Source of the DNA: Gemmatimonadota bacterium
Lineage (GTDB): Bacteria; JAAXHH01
DNA length: 64,000 nt
Direction: 5' to 3'
Assembly: GCA_009841265.1 (NCBI GenBank)
Contig: VXMB01000009.1
Location: 1,347,911 to 1,411,910, forward strand
The notes below the pieces were generated by a model. It had not been told where the DNA came from. It worked only from the letters and a program-made list of their open reading frames with translations, and did no database searches. Below, in pieces: positions 27,042 through 36,214 of the stretch (position 1 is its first letter; each line of letters starts with the position of its first letter). Both the position numbers and the translations under genes were made by a program.

Positions 27042-28268
27042 ATGACCCTCCCGGTTCACCTCTACCGATACGTGTTCAAGGCGCACGTCGGTCCCTTTCT
27101 TTTCTCCTTCGTGGTCATCACGTTCATCCTCGTGATGGACATCATATTTCAGATCGCCGACCTCATCATCGGAAAGAACCTCGACCTGTTCATCGTGCTC
27201 GAGGTGTTTTTCCTCAACCTGGCATGGATCGTCGCCGTATCGATCCCCATGTCCGTGCTGGTCGCCAGCCTCATGGCCTTCGGCCGGCTTTCGGCCGATA
27301 ACGAGGTCACCGCGCTCAAGGCAGGCGGCGTCAGTTTCTTCCAGATGGTCTCGCCGGTCCTGGCAGCGGGAATCCTCCTTGGGAGCGGCCACCTGTTCTT
27401 CATGGACGTCATACTGCCCGAAGCCAACTACCGGGCGCGTTCGCTCATGAACGACATCCACCGTGCGCGTCCCACGTTGCTCTTCAACGCAAACATATTC
27501 ATGAAGGACATTCCGGGATACAGCATCCTGATCGACCGGGTCAACCCGAGAAACAACGAAATCTCCGGTATCACCATCTACGAGACGGGGAACCTGCGCT
27601 ACCCGCGCCTCATGACGGCGGAGTCCGGTGAATTCCACGTCAACGAGACGGGGAGCCGGCTCGATCTCATGCTGTACGACGGAGAACTGCTTCAGCAGGA
27701 CGAATCATCGGGGCGCTATTTCAAAGAGATCTTCGAGCGGCAGCGATTCACGATCCGCACCGAGCCGGCCGGCGTCCAGCGGTCGGAGGCGGGAATCCGG
27801 GGCGACCGCGAGCTGAACATCGAGATGATGCGCGCCAGAATCGATGAATGGCAACAAGAGATCGACGCAGCATCCGCAAAATTGGTACCCGGGCCGATTT
27901 ACCCGGATGCGAAGGCGGATTCCCTCGAGGCGGCGAGAGCACGGGCGGAGCGGACGGTCTCGCTGAGACAGCGGCAGAAGAACAGCTACATCGTGGAGAT
28001 CCACAAGAAGTACGCCATTTCAGCGGCCTGTTTCGTCTTCGTGCTGATCGGCGCGCCGCTGGGGGTTCGCATCCGCCGCGGCAGCATCGGCGTCAGCGTG
28101 GGCGTCAGCCTGTGCTTCTTCCTGCTGTACTGGGCCTGTCTGCTCGGCGGTGAAGAACTGGCGGACCGCGACATGATCGATCCCGTCTGGGCGATGTGGG
28201 CGGCGAATATCGTCATCGGCGTTCCCGGTGCCTTCCTGGTCTGGGTTACTGGCCGGGACCGCATCTGA
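27042..28268 (+). CDS. lptF: LptF, lipopolysaccharide export permease subunit
   Basis: 408 residues of the YjgP/YjgQ family: three N-terminal membrane helices, a large periplasmic beta-jellyroll domain (about 140-270) and three C-terminal helices. Motifs RLSADNEVTALKAGGVSFF and AISAACFVFVLIGAPLGVRI are diagnostic. A charged helical stretch (about 265-325) between the jellyroll and the last helices is longer than usual. With LptG and LptB it extracts LPS from the inner membrane. The gene is followed by lptG after 75 bp. Confidence 0.93.
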   Translation: MTLPVHLYRYVFKAHVGPFLFSFVVITFILVMDIIFQIADLIIGKNLDLFIVLEVFFLNLAWIVAVSIPMSVLVASLMAFGRLSADNEVTALKAGGVSFFQMVSPVLAAGILLGSGHLFFMDVILPEANYRARSLMNDIHRARPTLLFNANIFMKDIPGYSILIDRVNPRNNEISGITIYETGNLRYPRLMTAESGEFHVNETGSRLDLMLYDGELLQQDESSGRYFKEIFERQRFTIRTEPAGVQRSEAGIRGDRELNIEMMRARIDEWQQEIDAASAKLVPGPIYPDAKADSLEAARARAERTVSLRQRQKNSYIVEIHKKYAISAACFVFVLIGAPLGVRIRRGSIGVSVGVSLCFFLLYWACLLGGEELADRDMIDPVWAMWAANIVIGVPGAFLVWVTGRDRI

Positions 28269-28343
28269 CGGTCAGCCTGAACAGCCTGGTCGCGCCTGGA
28301 CACGCTTCAATTCGCTTCGATACCACCGGAGGAACGCCGTTAC

Positions 28344-29426
28344 ATGTCCCTGATCACCCGGTACGTGCTCCGCCTGTTCGTCTCCGCCATCGCCGTCAGT
28401 CTGGTCGCCTTCGTCAGCATCTTCTTCGTGGTCGATCTCATCGAGCAACTGGATCGTTTCCTCGACCGCGAGGTGGCCCCGGTATACATCGCGCTCTACT
28501 ACGTCTATTACACGCCCTATATCTTCGTACTCACGATTCCCGTCAGCCTGCTGCTCGCCAGCCTGTATACATTCGGCCAACTGACCAGACTGGGCGAGTT
28601 GACCGCCATGAAGGCATCGGGGCTCAGTGTGTACCGGCTGCTGCGGCCCCTGCTCCTCGTCAGCGCGGTGGTAAGCGCGTGCCTGTTCTGGGCCGGGGAA
28701 TGGCTCGTGCCCCATACGAGCATGAAACGGGCCGAAATCCAGTCGGAACACGTCGACCTGCAGGGCGGAGCAGGGCAGCACGTCCGGAACGACGTGTATT
28801 TCAGGGGAGAGGGAGGGCGCCAGTTCTATATCCGCGTATTCGACGGACGCGACGCGGAGGGCACGGGGGTTTTCGTCACCGAATTCCGCGACGGCCTCGT
28901 CTCCAGCGTGCTCTCGGCGGAAAGCGCCGCCTGGAAGGACGGGCGCTGGCTGCTTTCCAACGGGGTGGAACGGCGGTTCCGGACGGGAGGCGGATTGTCC
29001 GAATACATAACATTCGCCGAACTGGAACAGGACAGATGGTCCGAAACGCCGGAAGATTTCATGCGTGGGCAGAAACGTCCCGAGGAGATGAGCTACGACG
29101 AACTCGACCAGTTGATACAGAACGTCCGGCGCGGAGGCGGAGACGTGCAGGGCTACCTGGTGGACCTCAACCTGAAGATCGCCTTTCCCAGCGCGGGGCT
29201 GATCATCGTGCTGCTGGGCGGAGCGCTGGCCTCTCACCTGAGACGGGGCGGCGTAGCGGTGGGATTCGCCCTGAGTATCGGCATATGTTTCGTATACTGG
29301 GGGCTGCTCCGCTTTGCCCAGGCCTTCGGACACGCGGGATTGCTCGAGCCCATGGCGGCGGCCTGGGGCGCAAACGCCCTCTTCTGCCTGCTGGCCCTTA
29401 TACTGCTTGTCCGAGCGCCTAAGTGA
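28344..29426 (+). CDS. lptG: LptG, lipopolysaccharide export permease subunit
   Basis: 360 residues, the same fold as the preceding gene product. YVLRLFVSAIAVSLVAFVSI is the first membrane helix; RLGELTAMKASGLSVYRLLR is the coupling-helix region that docks on the ATPase LptB; the last helices include the ALASHLRRGGVAVGFALSIG stretch. GGAGGA precedes the ATG. LptB itself is not in this window. Assignment as G rather than F rests on gene order. Confidence 0.9.
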   Translation: MSLITRYVLRLFVSAIAVSLVAFVSIFFVVDLIEQLDRFLDREVAPVYIALYYVYYTPYIFVLTIPVSLLLASLYTFGQLTRLGELTAMKASGLSVYRLLRPLLLVSAVVSACLFWAGEWLVPHTSMKRAEIQSEHVDLQGGAGQHVRNDVYFRGEGGRQFYIRVFDGRDAEGTGVFVTEFRDGLVSSVLSAESAAWKDGRWLLSNGVERRFRTGGGLSEYITFAELEQDRWSETPEDFMRGQKRPEEMSYDELDQLIQNVRRGGGDVQGYLVDLNLKIAFPSAGLIIVLLGGALASHLRRGGVAVGFALSIGICFVYWGLLRFAQAFGHAGLLEPMAAAWGANALFCLLALILLVRAPK

Positions 29427-29435
29427 GCACTTTAC

Positions 29436-29458
29436 AGCTCAGGCGTGGTTCCTGAGCT
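29436..29458. terminator. hairpin between convergent lptG and metK
   Basis: AGCTCAGG and CCTGAGCT form a perfect 8-bp stem with a 7-nt loop. It overlaps the metK stop codon (29439-29441) and starts 10 bp after the lptG stop. There is no T-tract on either side, so a bidirectional terminator is plausible but not demonstrated. Confidence 0.4.
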
Positions 29459-30581
29459 CCTCCGCCTTGTCGCAATTCTCCCAGGTGAAGCCCGCTTCGT
29501 TGCGGCCGAAGTGCCCGTATGACGCCGTGGGGCGGTAGATCGGCCGGCGCAGGTCGAGGCTTTCGATGATGCCCTGGGGCGTCAGGTCGAAGTGCTTGCG
29601 GATCAGACGGGTGATCTCCAGGTCATCGGCCGCGCCGGTACCAAAGGAATTGACGTTGACGGAAACCGGCTCCGCCACGCCGATGACGTAAGCGAGCTGG
29701 ATCTCGCATTTCTCGGCCAGTCCGGCCGCGACGACGTTCTTGGCCACGTAGCGGGCCGCGTAGGAAGCCGAGCGGTCCACCTTGGTCGGGTCCTTGCCCG
29801 AATAGGCCCCGCCCCCGTGGCGGCAGTAACCGCCGTAGGTGTCCACGATGATCTTCCGGCCCGTCAGGCCGGCGTCTCCCTGGGGTCCGCCGGTGACGAA
29901 ACGACCGGTCGCGTTGACGTGGTACTTGATCCGGCCCGGGTCGATCAACTCCTCCGGCAACGCGGGACCGATTACCTCGTTGACGATGTCCTCCCGGATC
30001 TGCTCATTCGAAACGTCCGGGTCGTGCTGGGCGGCGATGACCACCGTGTCGATCCGGCGGGGCTGGCCATCGACGTATTCCACCGTGACCTGCGATTTAC
30101 CGTCGGGACGCAGATACGGGGCCGCGCCGTTCTTCCGGATCGCCGCGAGGTTCCGGGTCAGCCGGTGGGCCAGCGTGATGGGCAGAGGCATCATCTCGGG
30201 GGTCTCGTTGGTCGCGTAGCCGAACATCATTCCCTGGTCGCCCGCGCCCTGCCGGTCCACCCCCATGGCGATGTCGGCCGACTGCTGGTCGAGGGAGACG
30301 ACCACGCCGCATGACTCCCAGTCCAGCCCGAACCCGGAATCCGTATACCCGATGGATTTGACGGTCTCGCGGGCCACGCTTTGCGCGTCCACGTGGCCGT
30401 CCGTCGTGATTTCCCCACCAACGACCACCAGGCCCGTCGTGACGAAGGTTTCACAGGCCACGCGGGCGTAGGGGTCCTGTTCGATGACGGCGTCCAGCAC
30501 CGCGTCGGAGATCTGGTCGGCGACCTTGTCGGGATGGCCTTCGGTAACGGATTCGGAAGTGAAGAGGTAACCGGGTGTCAT
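29439..30581 (-). CDS. metK: MetK, S-adenosylmethionine synthetase
   Basis: 380 residues. Signature stretches are [20 protein letters not shown] at the N-terminus, [12 protein letters not shown] and [20 protein letters not shown], the loops that bind ATP, Mg2+ and K+. It makes SAM from methionine and ATP. The 65-bp leader contains a short hairpin (CGACCC-GT-GGGTCG, 30601-30614) but is too short for a recognisable SAM riboswitch. The preceding gene on the same strand encodes a nucleotidyltransferase. Confidence 0.97.
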   Translation of the reverse strand: MTPGYLFTSESVTEGHPDKVADQISDAVLDAVIEQDPYARVACETFVTTGLVVVGGEITTDGHVDAQSVARETVKSIGYTDSGFGLDWESCGVVVSLDQQSADIAMGVDRQGAGDQGMMFGYATNETPEMMPLPITLAHRLTRNLAAIRKNGAAPYLRPDGKSQVTVEYVDGQPRRIDTVVIAAQHDPDVSNEQIREDIVNEVIGPALPEELIDPGRIKYHVNATGRFVTGGPQGDAGLTGRKIIVDTYGGYCRHGGGAYSGKDPTKVDRSASYAARYVAKNVVAAGLAEKCEIQLAYVIGVAEPVSVNVNSFGTGAADDLEITRLIRKHFDLTPQGIIESLDLRRPIYRPTASYGHFGRNEAGFTWENCDKAEELRNHA

Positions 30582-30646
30582 GCGTCATGCTCCTGATGAT
30601 CGACCCGTGGGTCGGGAACGATCGGGTTCGTGGTTTCGGTAATCTG

Positions 30647-31687
30647 TCAGACGAAAACTTCGCAGTGTGCGCTTTCCACGCCGTCCGGACTGTGCGGGCC
30701 TTCGGGGCTGTGCGGGCTGCCCAGACCACCCCGGCCGACCGAAACTCGCCTTACTGTATCGGCCAGGACGGCATGGGGGGTAACGATGGAACCCCTGAGA
30801 TCGCAGTTCTCGATACGGGCGTGGCTTCCGATGGTGGCGTCACGGACGACGGTGCGGGCGACGGAAGCCCGGGACGAGATGGCGACGTAGGGTCCGATGA
30901 CGGACCGGTGGACACGGGCGTCGGACGCGATGGCTACCGGCGGAATGATCACGCTGCCGGGAATGTCGCAACGTCCCCCATTCAGGTCGAGCAACCGCCT
31001 GTTGGCCTCCAGCAGGCGGTCCGGCGTGCCGCAGTCGTACAAGTCGTCGACTTCAAAGGGGACCAGGTGTTCGCCCTGTTCCACCATCCACTGCAGGGCG
31101 TCCGTCAGCTGATACTCGTTCCGGGTCCTTCGGCCGGACCTTACCAGGGTTTCCAGACCTTCCATGAGCGACCGCGGACTGGAGAAACAGTAGATCCCGG
31201 CGATCGCGAGATCCGATTCGGGATGATCGGGTTTCTCCACCAGCCGGGTGATCCGACCGTCCTCGACTTCAACCAGTCCGTACCGGCTCAGGTCACCGGA
31301 GACCCGCTTGACGCCAATGGCGTTGCCGGACGGCTCCCCGGCCAGGAAAGCGAAATCAGAAAGATAGATGACGTCTCCCAGCAGGACCAGGAGCGGCTCG
31401 TCATCCACGAGGTCCGCACACAGGTGCACGGCGTGTCCGATCCCGAGCGGCTCGCGTTGCACGACGTACCGGGCTTCGAGGTCATCCCGCCGGTCGACGT
31501 ACCGGCGGATGGCGTCACCCGATGGCGAGATCACCAGCACGACGTCGCGGATGCCCATGCCGGTTACCTGGTCGAGCAGGTATTCCAACACCGGCTTGCC
31601 GGCGACGGGGACCAAGGCCTTGGGGGTTTCAAGCGTGACGGGGCGCAATCGGCTGCCGCTGCCAGCGACGGGAATGATGGCTTTCAT
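30647..31687 (-). CDS. sugar-phosphate nucleotidyltransferase with beta-helix tail
   Basis: 346 residues from the ATG at 31687, preceded by AGGAAG; the longer frame adds an unsupported N-terminus. The N-terminal domain has the signature GSGSRLRPVTLETPKALVPV and the acidic VLLGDVIYLSDF metal site. From about residue 255 hexapeptide-like repeats (IIPPVAIASDARVHRSVIGP) form a left-handed beta-helix, as in GlmU- or RmlA-long-like enzymes. It activates a sugar 1-phosphate to its NDP-sugar. The C-terminus carries a duplicated Ser-Pro-(Glu/Asp)-Gly unit from a 15-bp repeat. The sugar is unknown. Confidence 0.88.
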   Translation of the reverse strand: MKAIIPVAGSGSRLRPVTLETPKALVPVAGKPVLEYLLDQVTGMGIRDVVLVISPSGDAIRRYVDRRDDLEARYVVQREPLGIGHAVHLCADLVDDEPLLVLLGDVIYLSDFAFLAGEPSGNAIGVKRVSGDLSRYGLVEVEDGRITRLVEKPDHPESDLAIAGIYCFSSPRSLMEGLETLVRSGRRTRNEYQLTDALQWMVEQGEHLVPFEVDDLYDCGTPDRLLEANRRLLDLNGGRCDIPGSVIIPPVAIASDARVHRSVIGPYVAISSRASVARTVVRDATIGSHARIENCDLRGSIVTPHAVLADTVRRVSVGRGGLGSPHSPEGPHSPDGVESAHCEVFV

Positions 31688-31715
31688 GAAACTTCCTTGC
31701 GCGTGTGCACCCTCT

Positions 31716-31734
31716 CCCGGCGGAACGCGCCGGG
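31716..31734. terminator. GC-rich hairpin between the MutL cluster and the nucleotidyltransferase gene
   Basis: CCCGGCG-GAACG-CGCCGGG is a perfect 7-bp stem with a 5-nt loop, located 29 bp upstream of the nucleotidyltransferase start and 88 bp after the last gene of the cluster (same strand). With no T-tract it may end the cluster transcript or simply structure a leader. Confidence 0.3.
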
Positions 31735-31821
31735 ACCGAAAAGAACGGTTCAGTAAGTAACAGCGGACCAGGGCCGTGCGCAACAGAAATCATGGTCGCA
31801 GGTGCCGAACGCTACGCTTAT

Positions 31822-32496
31822 TCAGAAGATCGAACCGAGCCAGGCGCCCAGGGCTTCCATCCGGCCGGTCAGCAGGGAGATGCGCGCCATGACCGTGTAC
31901 CCGAATGCCGCGCCGAAGGTCACCATCAGCACCCAGATGCCCGCGCGGGACACTTGTCCCAGCACGCCTTTGTGCTCCACGGAGAAGAAGAAGTACACCA
32001 GGCCGCAGATCACGCCCAGGACGAGCACGATGTGGGAAAAGCTGGCGCCCCAGAGCAGGTTGCCTGATGCGTCGAGCACCACGAGGGGGATCATGGTGCT
32101 CTGGACCTGGATGATGAAGTCCGAATCGAGGAAGCGGGGCAGGTTGAATCCCGCCGCGCCGCCGACGATGAAGGCCAGGGCCCAGCGGCTGAGCCAGGCC
32201 CAGCGGTCGATCAGGCGGGTGAGCAGCAGCAGGCCGAAGACGGCGGGGATGAGGTAGTAGTAGTCCGGCGACCTGTCCACGGCGCCGGGCACGACGCCCG
32301 ACATGAGCGAAGGGAACAGCTTGCCGAGCAGATTCGGCACCAGGTGGTCCCAGAACCCTACGGCCATCAGGTAAGCGGCCGAAACGCCGACGAACAGGTG
32401 TTCGGCGAACTTGTAGAATGGATTGTCCCGGTACAGGAAACTGAGGATCATCAGCGTGAGGGCCGCGTCGATCCATAGCATCAGCGTTACGTCCAT
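31822..32496 (-). CDS. polytopic membrane protein of the MutL cluster (last gene)
   Basis: 224 residues from the ATG at 32496. Six or seven hydrophobic helices (for example TLMLWIDAALTLMILSFLYR, ALAFIVGGAAGFNL, HIVLVLGVICGLVYFFFSV, VLMVTFGAAFGYTVMARISL). No transporter signature is recognised. It is the most distal gene of the seven-gene cluster, 22 bp after the preceding stop. The charged loop DRSPDYYYLIP and the NLPRFLDSDF segment are the most distinctive polar parts. Function unknown. Confidence 0.82.
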   Translation of the reverse strand: MDVTLMLWIDAALTLMILSFLYRDNPFYKFAEHLFVGVSAAYLMAVGFWDHLVPNLLGKLFPSLMSGVVPGAVDRSPDYYYLIPAVFGLLLLTRLIDRWAWLSRWALAFIVGGAAGFNLPRFLDSDFIIQVQSTMIPLVVLDASGNLLWGASFSHIVLVLGVICGLVYFFFSVEHKGVLGQVSRAGIWVLMVTFGAAFGYTVMARISLLTGRMEALGAWLGSIF

Positions 32497-32518
32497 AAAT
32501 GGTCCTCTATGGCCGGCG

Positions 32519-33424
32519 TCAGACCCGGCCCCCATGGCTCGTTCGGCCTGCCTGTCCCGTTCGGCCTGTCCGGTCCGCGCGGCCCGCCCGGCCGAGGAAG
32601 TAGGCCAGGTTGCCCAGCAGGACCAGCAGGACGATCAGCACGTGGGTCACGACCTGGGGACCCATGCGCATGGTGGCCTCCATCGTGGCGTTCCGGTAGG
32701 CCGGATACCGGTCCACCAGGGCGGACTCGTACTCGGAAGCCCCTTTGAGGCCGCCCATCAACCCGACCAGCTGCTGGGGATAGTAGGGATAGAGTTCCGG
32801 CGCCACCACGGCCGTGCCGCCGCCCATGACGGGAATTCCCGCGATGTCGCCCGCAAACTGGATCCACTCCTTCAGTCCGGGGTCCCCCGCGGTCAGGCTC
32901 AGGATGATGACGTAGTCCACCATCTCGTCCACGTCCGCGGTTATGGGAAGATCGTCGAGCGGCGTGCCCTCCGCGTCGGCGTTGACCAGCGTCCTGAAGT
33001 TGACCACCATGGTGTTGATCGCGCCGCCCAGACCGGCCTTGTACCCCAGGTTCACGTAGTCCCGCCCGTACGCCTTGTCCGGGAACTCCACGGGCAGCAG
33101 GTTGTCCGTGATCTTCTTGATCTGTCCCACCCCTTCGGGGAACAGGGTGAAGAAGGACACTTCGTGGCCGCGGGTCATCGTATGCCGCACGAGGGCCTTC
33201 GCCATGGGATCCAGCTCGGGCGCGGTATCCGGGCCGTAATCGAAGGAAAGGAACACCCGCGACCCGGACGGAAGCCGTTCCACGGTGTCGAAGATCGACT
33301 GTACGATAGGCGTGGGGCTGTCCTGGAAGCGGGGTTTCAGCAGCAGGGGGATGCAGACCGCCGCCCCGATGAGCAGGAAGATGATCCGGCGGTCGATCTG
33401 CAGGATGGAATCGGGAATCCGCAT
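32519..33424 (-). CDS. bitopic membrane protein with a central soluble domain, MutL cluster
   Basis: 301 residues from the ATG at 33424. One hydrophobic helix is near the N-terminus (RIIFLLIGAAVCIPLLL, about 13-29) and one near the C-terminus (VLIVLLVLLGNLAYFLG). Between them about 200 residues have alternating strands and helices (SGSRVFLSFDYGPD, MTRGHEVSFFTLFP, VDYVIILSLTAGDPG, GIPVMGGGTAVVAPELYPYY), suggesting a Rossmann-like alpha/beta fold. The tail is a Gly-Arg-Thr low-complexity repeat. It starts 2 bp after the previous gene. Function unknown. Confidence 0.82.
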   Translation of the reverse strand: MRIPDSILQIDRRIIFLLIGAAVCIPLLLKPRFQDSPTPIVQSIFDTVERLPSGSRVFLSFDYGPDTAPELDPMAKALVRHTMTRGHEVSFFTLFPEGVGQIKKITDNLLPVEFPDKAYGRDYVNLGYKAGLGGAINTMVVNFRTLVNADAEGTPLDDLPITADVDEMVDYVIILSLTAGDPGLKEWIQFAGDIAGIPVMGGGTAVVAPELYPYYPQQLVGLMGGLKGASEYESALVDRYPAYRNATMEATMRMGPQVVTHVLIVLLVLLGNLAYFLGRAGRADRTGRTGQAGRTSHGGRV

Positions 33425-33426
33425 GC

Positions 33427-34107
33427 TTATTCTCCCCGGCCCAGGTAGTTGCGTTCGATCCCCAGGATGATGCGCAGGGAAGTCGCGATGACCCCCAGGG
33501 CGATTCCGATCATGATGGCCCGCTGGCCGGCCGTATTGGGCCATGCCATGATCCAGTTGGCCAGGTTCGGCAGCTCGAGGAAGGCCAGGCTTTCCGGCAT
33601 CCAGGCCGTCAGCCACGCCCCTACGGGGGTCCTGCCCAGCAGGATGACCATGGCGGCCGACAGGAGGATGGTTGCCTCCTTCGTGCGCGCCCTGAAGGCA
33701 CGGTAGGAAGCCGAGGCGACGAAGAAGGCCAGCAGGGAAAACATGGTGGCCGACAGCGGGTTGTAGACCCCGTCGAACATGAACCGAAGCCAGGAACCCG
33801 AGGCCAGGATCTCCCCGCCCATCCCGCCGGGGTTGCCCACCTTGAACAGACCGATCACCAGGGTGACGAGGAAGGCCACCAGGGTGACCACGCTGTAGGG
33901 CCAGTCCGCGGCGCGGCTGGAAACGCGTTTCAGGTGTATCTTGAGCAGGCTCCCTCCGCCGAGGATAAACGCAAAGACGGTAATGATGGCGAAGTAGTCC
34001 GAGAAACTCTCGTAGAGCGTATTGAAGGGGCCCCGTGTCACGAAGTATCCCGTGATCAGGACCACGCCGATGATGAAGGTGATGATAAGGGGTATTCTAC
34101 GGCGCAT
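33427..34107 (-). CDS. polytopic membrane protein, MutL cluster
   Basis: 226 residues with about six hydrophobic helices, beginning RRRIPLIITFIIGVVLITGY. Basic residues after the third helix (HLKRVSSRAADW) and in FRARTKEAT mark cytoplasmic loops. No known transporter or enzyme motif is visible. It starts 5 bp after the DUF6754-like gene and ends 2 bp before the next start, so it is certainly cotranscribed with them. Confidence 0.82.
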   Translation of the reverse strand: MRRRIPLIITFIIGVVLITGYFVTRGPFNTLYESFSDYFAIITVFAFILGGGSLLKIHLKRVSSRAADWPYSVVTLVAFLVTLVIGLFKVGNPGGMGGEILASGSWLRFMFDGVYNPLSATMFSLLAFFVASASYRAFRARTKEATILLSAAMVILLGRTPVGAWLTAWMPESLAFLELPNLANWIMAWPNTAGQRAIMIGIALGVIATSLRIILGIERNYLGRGE

Positions 34108-34112
34108 GGGAT

Positions 34113-35090
34113 CTACCTGAATAGCCAGAGTACGATTTCGGAGACTTCGCGGACGGTTTCACTTCCGGTAATGGATTCCAGGGTGGCCAGCGCACTGCCG
34201 GCCAGGATGAATATGATGGCGATGCCCTTGCCGGCGTCCTGTCCCTTCAGGCTGCCCAGCATGCGCGGTTCCTTGGACAGGTACGCGCTGGCGGCGAACA
34301 ATTCCTCTCCGATCAGTGTATAGTCGCAGGCCGCTACGAAGAAGGGCAATTGGGGAGGTCTTGCCGTTCCCGCGATCTGGATGGCCCCGATGGAGTTGCC
34401 CGTTTCCGCCAGGATAAGGGATTCGGCGTAGAACCCGCCCAGGTAGAAGCAGGCGGCCGGCTTTTCCCGCACGATGATGCCGTCGACGGCCGCCGCGTAT
34501 GCGAACTGCGCATCCGAGACGTAGTGTATGTCGTCTTCCTGGTAGGCGTCGGGGCGGCCCGCGGTCAGGTAGGACTGCTGCACGGTTTCCCGGGCCACGC
34601 TCATGACGAGGGACTTGCGTACGGGCACGTGCAGCCTGGAGTCGTAGCCCGCGATGATGGTGGCGAGATGTCCCAGCAGGTTCATGGACGCGATGGTCTG
34701 TACCTCGTCCATGTCGTTCAGGCCGGGGACGTAGAGGATGGGCTTGCCCATCTCCGTCGCCCGTCCCACGGCTTCCTCCACCGTGTCCAGGCCGGCGATC
34801 TTGCGTATGAAAAGCGGCCGGCCCGCGGAGGCTAGCACCACGTAAAGCAGAATAGCGCCCGTCAGGATGATCCCCAGGACCAGGGCCTGGGTCCGGTCCG
34901 TGTTGAACCAGCCGGATTCTGTACCGGCCTGGGCCAGCACAGGATCCGCCTGCAGCAGGGAGAAGACCGCTGCGGACGCGAAGACCGCACGCAGCAAGGT
35001 GGAGATCGCCGCGTACACGCAGACCGCACGCGGCCGCGCATTCGAATGGTGAACGCCACACAGTATGCGGGTGGTTGGGAAACGGTGCAT
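34113..35090 (-). CDS. membrane protein resembling DUF6754 proteins, MutL cluster
   Basis: 325 residues. A hydrophobic segment and a possible signal-like region (about 20-53, ending VLAQAG) precede a second helix (ALVLGIILTGAILLYVVLAS), a soluble domain (about 95-285) and a C-terminal helix (IAIIFILAGSALATLESI). The domain has the stretches GKPILYVPGLNDMDEVQTIA and CFYLGGFYAESLILAETGNS. I associate these with the uncharacterised DUF6754 group, from memory and unverified. The ATG shares one base with the stop of the preceding gene (TGATG). Confidence 0.75.
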   Translation of the reverse strand: MHRFPTTRILCGVHHSNARPRAVCVYAAISTLLRAVFASAAVFSLLQADPVLAQAGTESGWFNTDRTQALVLGIILTGAILLYVVLASAGRPLFIRKIAGLDTVEEAVGRATEMGKPILYVPGLNDMDEVQTIASMNLLGHLATIIAGYDSRLHVPVRKSLVMSVARETVQQSYLTAGRPDAYQEDDIHYVSDAQFAYAAAVDGIIVREKPAACFYLGGFYAESLILAETGNSIGAIQIAGTARPPQLPFFVAACDYTLIGEELFAASAYLSKEPRMLGSLKGQDAGKGIAIIFILAGSALATLESITGSETVREVSEIVLWLFR

Positions 35091-36214
35091 CAGGTCTCCA
35101 CGATCTCCACGTTCGCACGGGGCACCGTCACGAGCGCTCCGTTGGTCCTGTGCGCTTCCAGCACCCGGGCGAAGGCGCCCGTGGGAAGCCGCACGGGCTG
35201 TTCGGGCAGCGACGCCACCGTGGCGAGTTCCCCGAACCAGGGTTCTCGGATCAGCCGTACCAGCGAACCGGCTTCCAGGCCGCGGCCGGCCGGACCCGCC
35301 CGATCCGCGGACGCCTCGCTGCCATCGGATTTTATGATGATCTCGGGACGAATCACACCGGCCCGGATCTGCGTGGCCCCGCTCAGGGAAGCTTCGCGGT
35401 CCTGCATGGAACGGAGCAGTTCGAAGGTGCGTTCGGCCATGGGCAGCCGTCCGAAACCTTCGGTGACGATCATGGTCAGTCCTATGTCTTCCCCGCCGGT
35501 CACCGCGACACCGATCTGGTATCCCAGGAGGTCGCCGATATCGTGGTACCGCATGCCGCCCACGACCACGCCGGACGCGCCGACCTCTATCAACTTACGC
35601 AACGCGTCAAGGGTGATCATGGATCCGCAGCAGACGATCCGGCCCCGCAGGCGGTCATCGATCATTTCACCGGTAACCTCGTCTTCGGGCGATTGGACGA
35701 TCTGGCGTATGGGCGCGTACGTTTCGCCCCCCACGCCGAAAATCCCCTGAATGCAGGCGCCGGCCGTTTCCACCACGACGCCCTCCCCGGGCAGTGTTTC
35801 GGTGACCGTGCCGTCGAGGTAGGCGTTGATCCGCACCGGGGTCGACGGTTCCCGGATGAGCACCTGGCCGGTCACTTCCGAGACCATTTCGATGGTGCCG
35901 CTTTCGGGACACCGAACGCTGGACTTGAACAGACCGAAGATCCCCCTGGATTCGGCGATCAACTCGCCCTTCGCCACCGGTTCGTCCGGTTGCTTGAGCA
36001 TGCAGCCCGGCACTTCCTCCGGTGCGATGGCCAGGGCATTGGCGACATTGACGTTGTGCACCGGGCCGGGCAGATAGGTTTCGGCGACCACCGTGTCGGG
36101 CCGTACCCGGTCGCCGACATCCACCAGCACCTGGCCGCTCAGGGGCAGGCGGCGCGTCCTGGCAACGACGGTCCGGGGGGATACCCGCAGGCCGGATGTA
36201 TAGGCGTGGGCCAT
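35090..36214 (-). CDS. soluble barrel-sandwich/SH3-like domain protein, MutL cluster
   Basis: 374 residues from the ATG at 36214, which shares one base with the MutL stop. The N-terminal LPLSGQVLVDVGDRVRPDTV looks like a biotinyl/lipoyl-type barrel-sandwich fold (lacking a modified Lys motif); related strands recur around residues 95-135. A middle part has Gly-rich loops (GACIQGIFGVGGE, GASGVVVGGMRYHD). The C-terminal 70 residues (GSLVRLIREPWFGELATV and VTVPRANVEIVE) resemble a KOW/SH3-like barrel. No membrane helix is seen. It may be an adaptor between the ATPase and the membrane proteins; this is inference. Confidence 0.78.
   Translation of the reverse strand: MAHAYTSGLRVSPRTVVARTRRLPLSGQVLVDVGDRVRPDTVVAETYLPGPVHNVNVANALAIAPEEVPGCMLKQPDEPVAKGELIAESRGIFGLFKSSVRCPESGTIEMVSEVTGQVLIREPSTPVRINAYLDGTVTETLPGEGVVVETAGACIQGIFGVGGETYAPIRQIVQSPEDEVTGEMIDDRLRGRIVCCGSMITLDALRKLIEVGASGVVVGGMRYHDIGDLLGYQIGVAVTGGEDIGLTMIVTEGFGRLPMAERTFELLRSMQDREASLSGATQIRAGVIRPEIIIKSDGSEASADRAGPAGRGLEAGSLVRLIREPWFGELATVASLPEQPVRLPTGAFARVLEAHRTNGALVTVPRANVEIVET

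Noticed and set aside
30582..30646. SAM riboswitch in front of metK
   Set aside because: The 65-bp leader holds only a 6-bp stem and is too short for any SAM riboswitch class I know.
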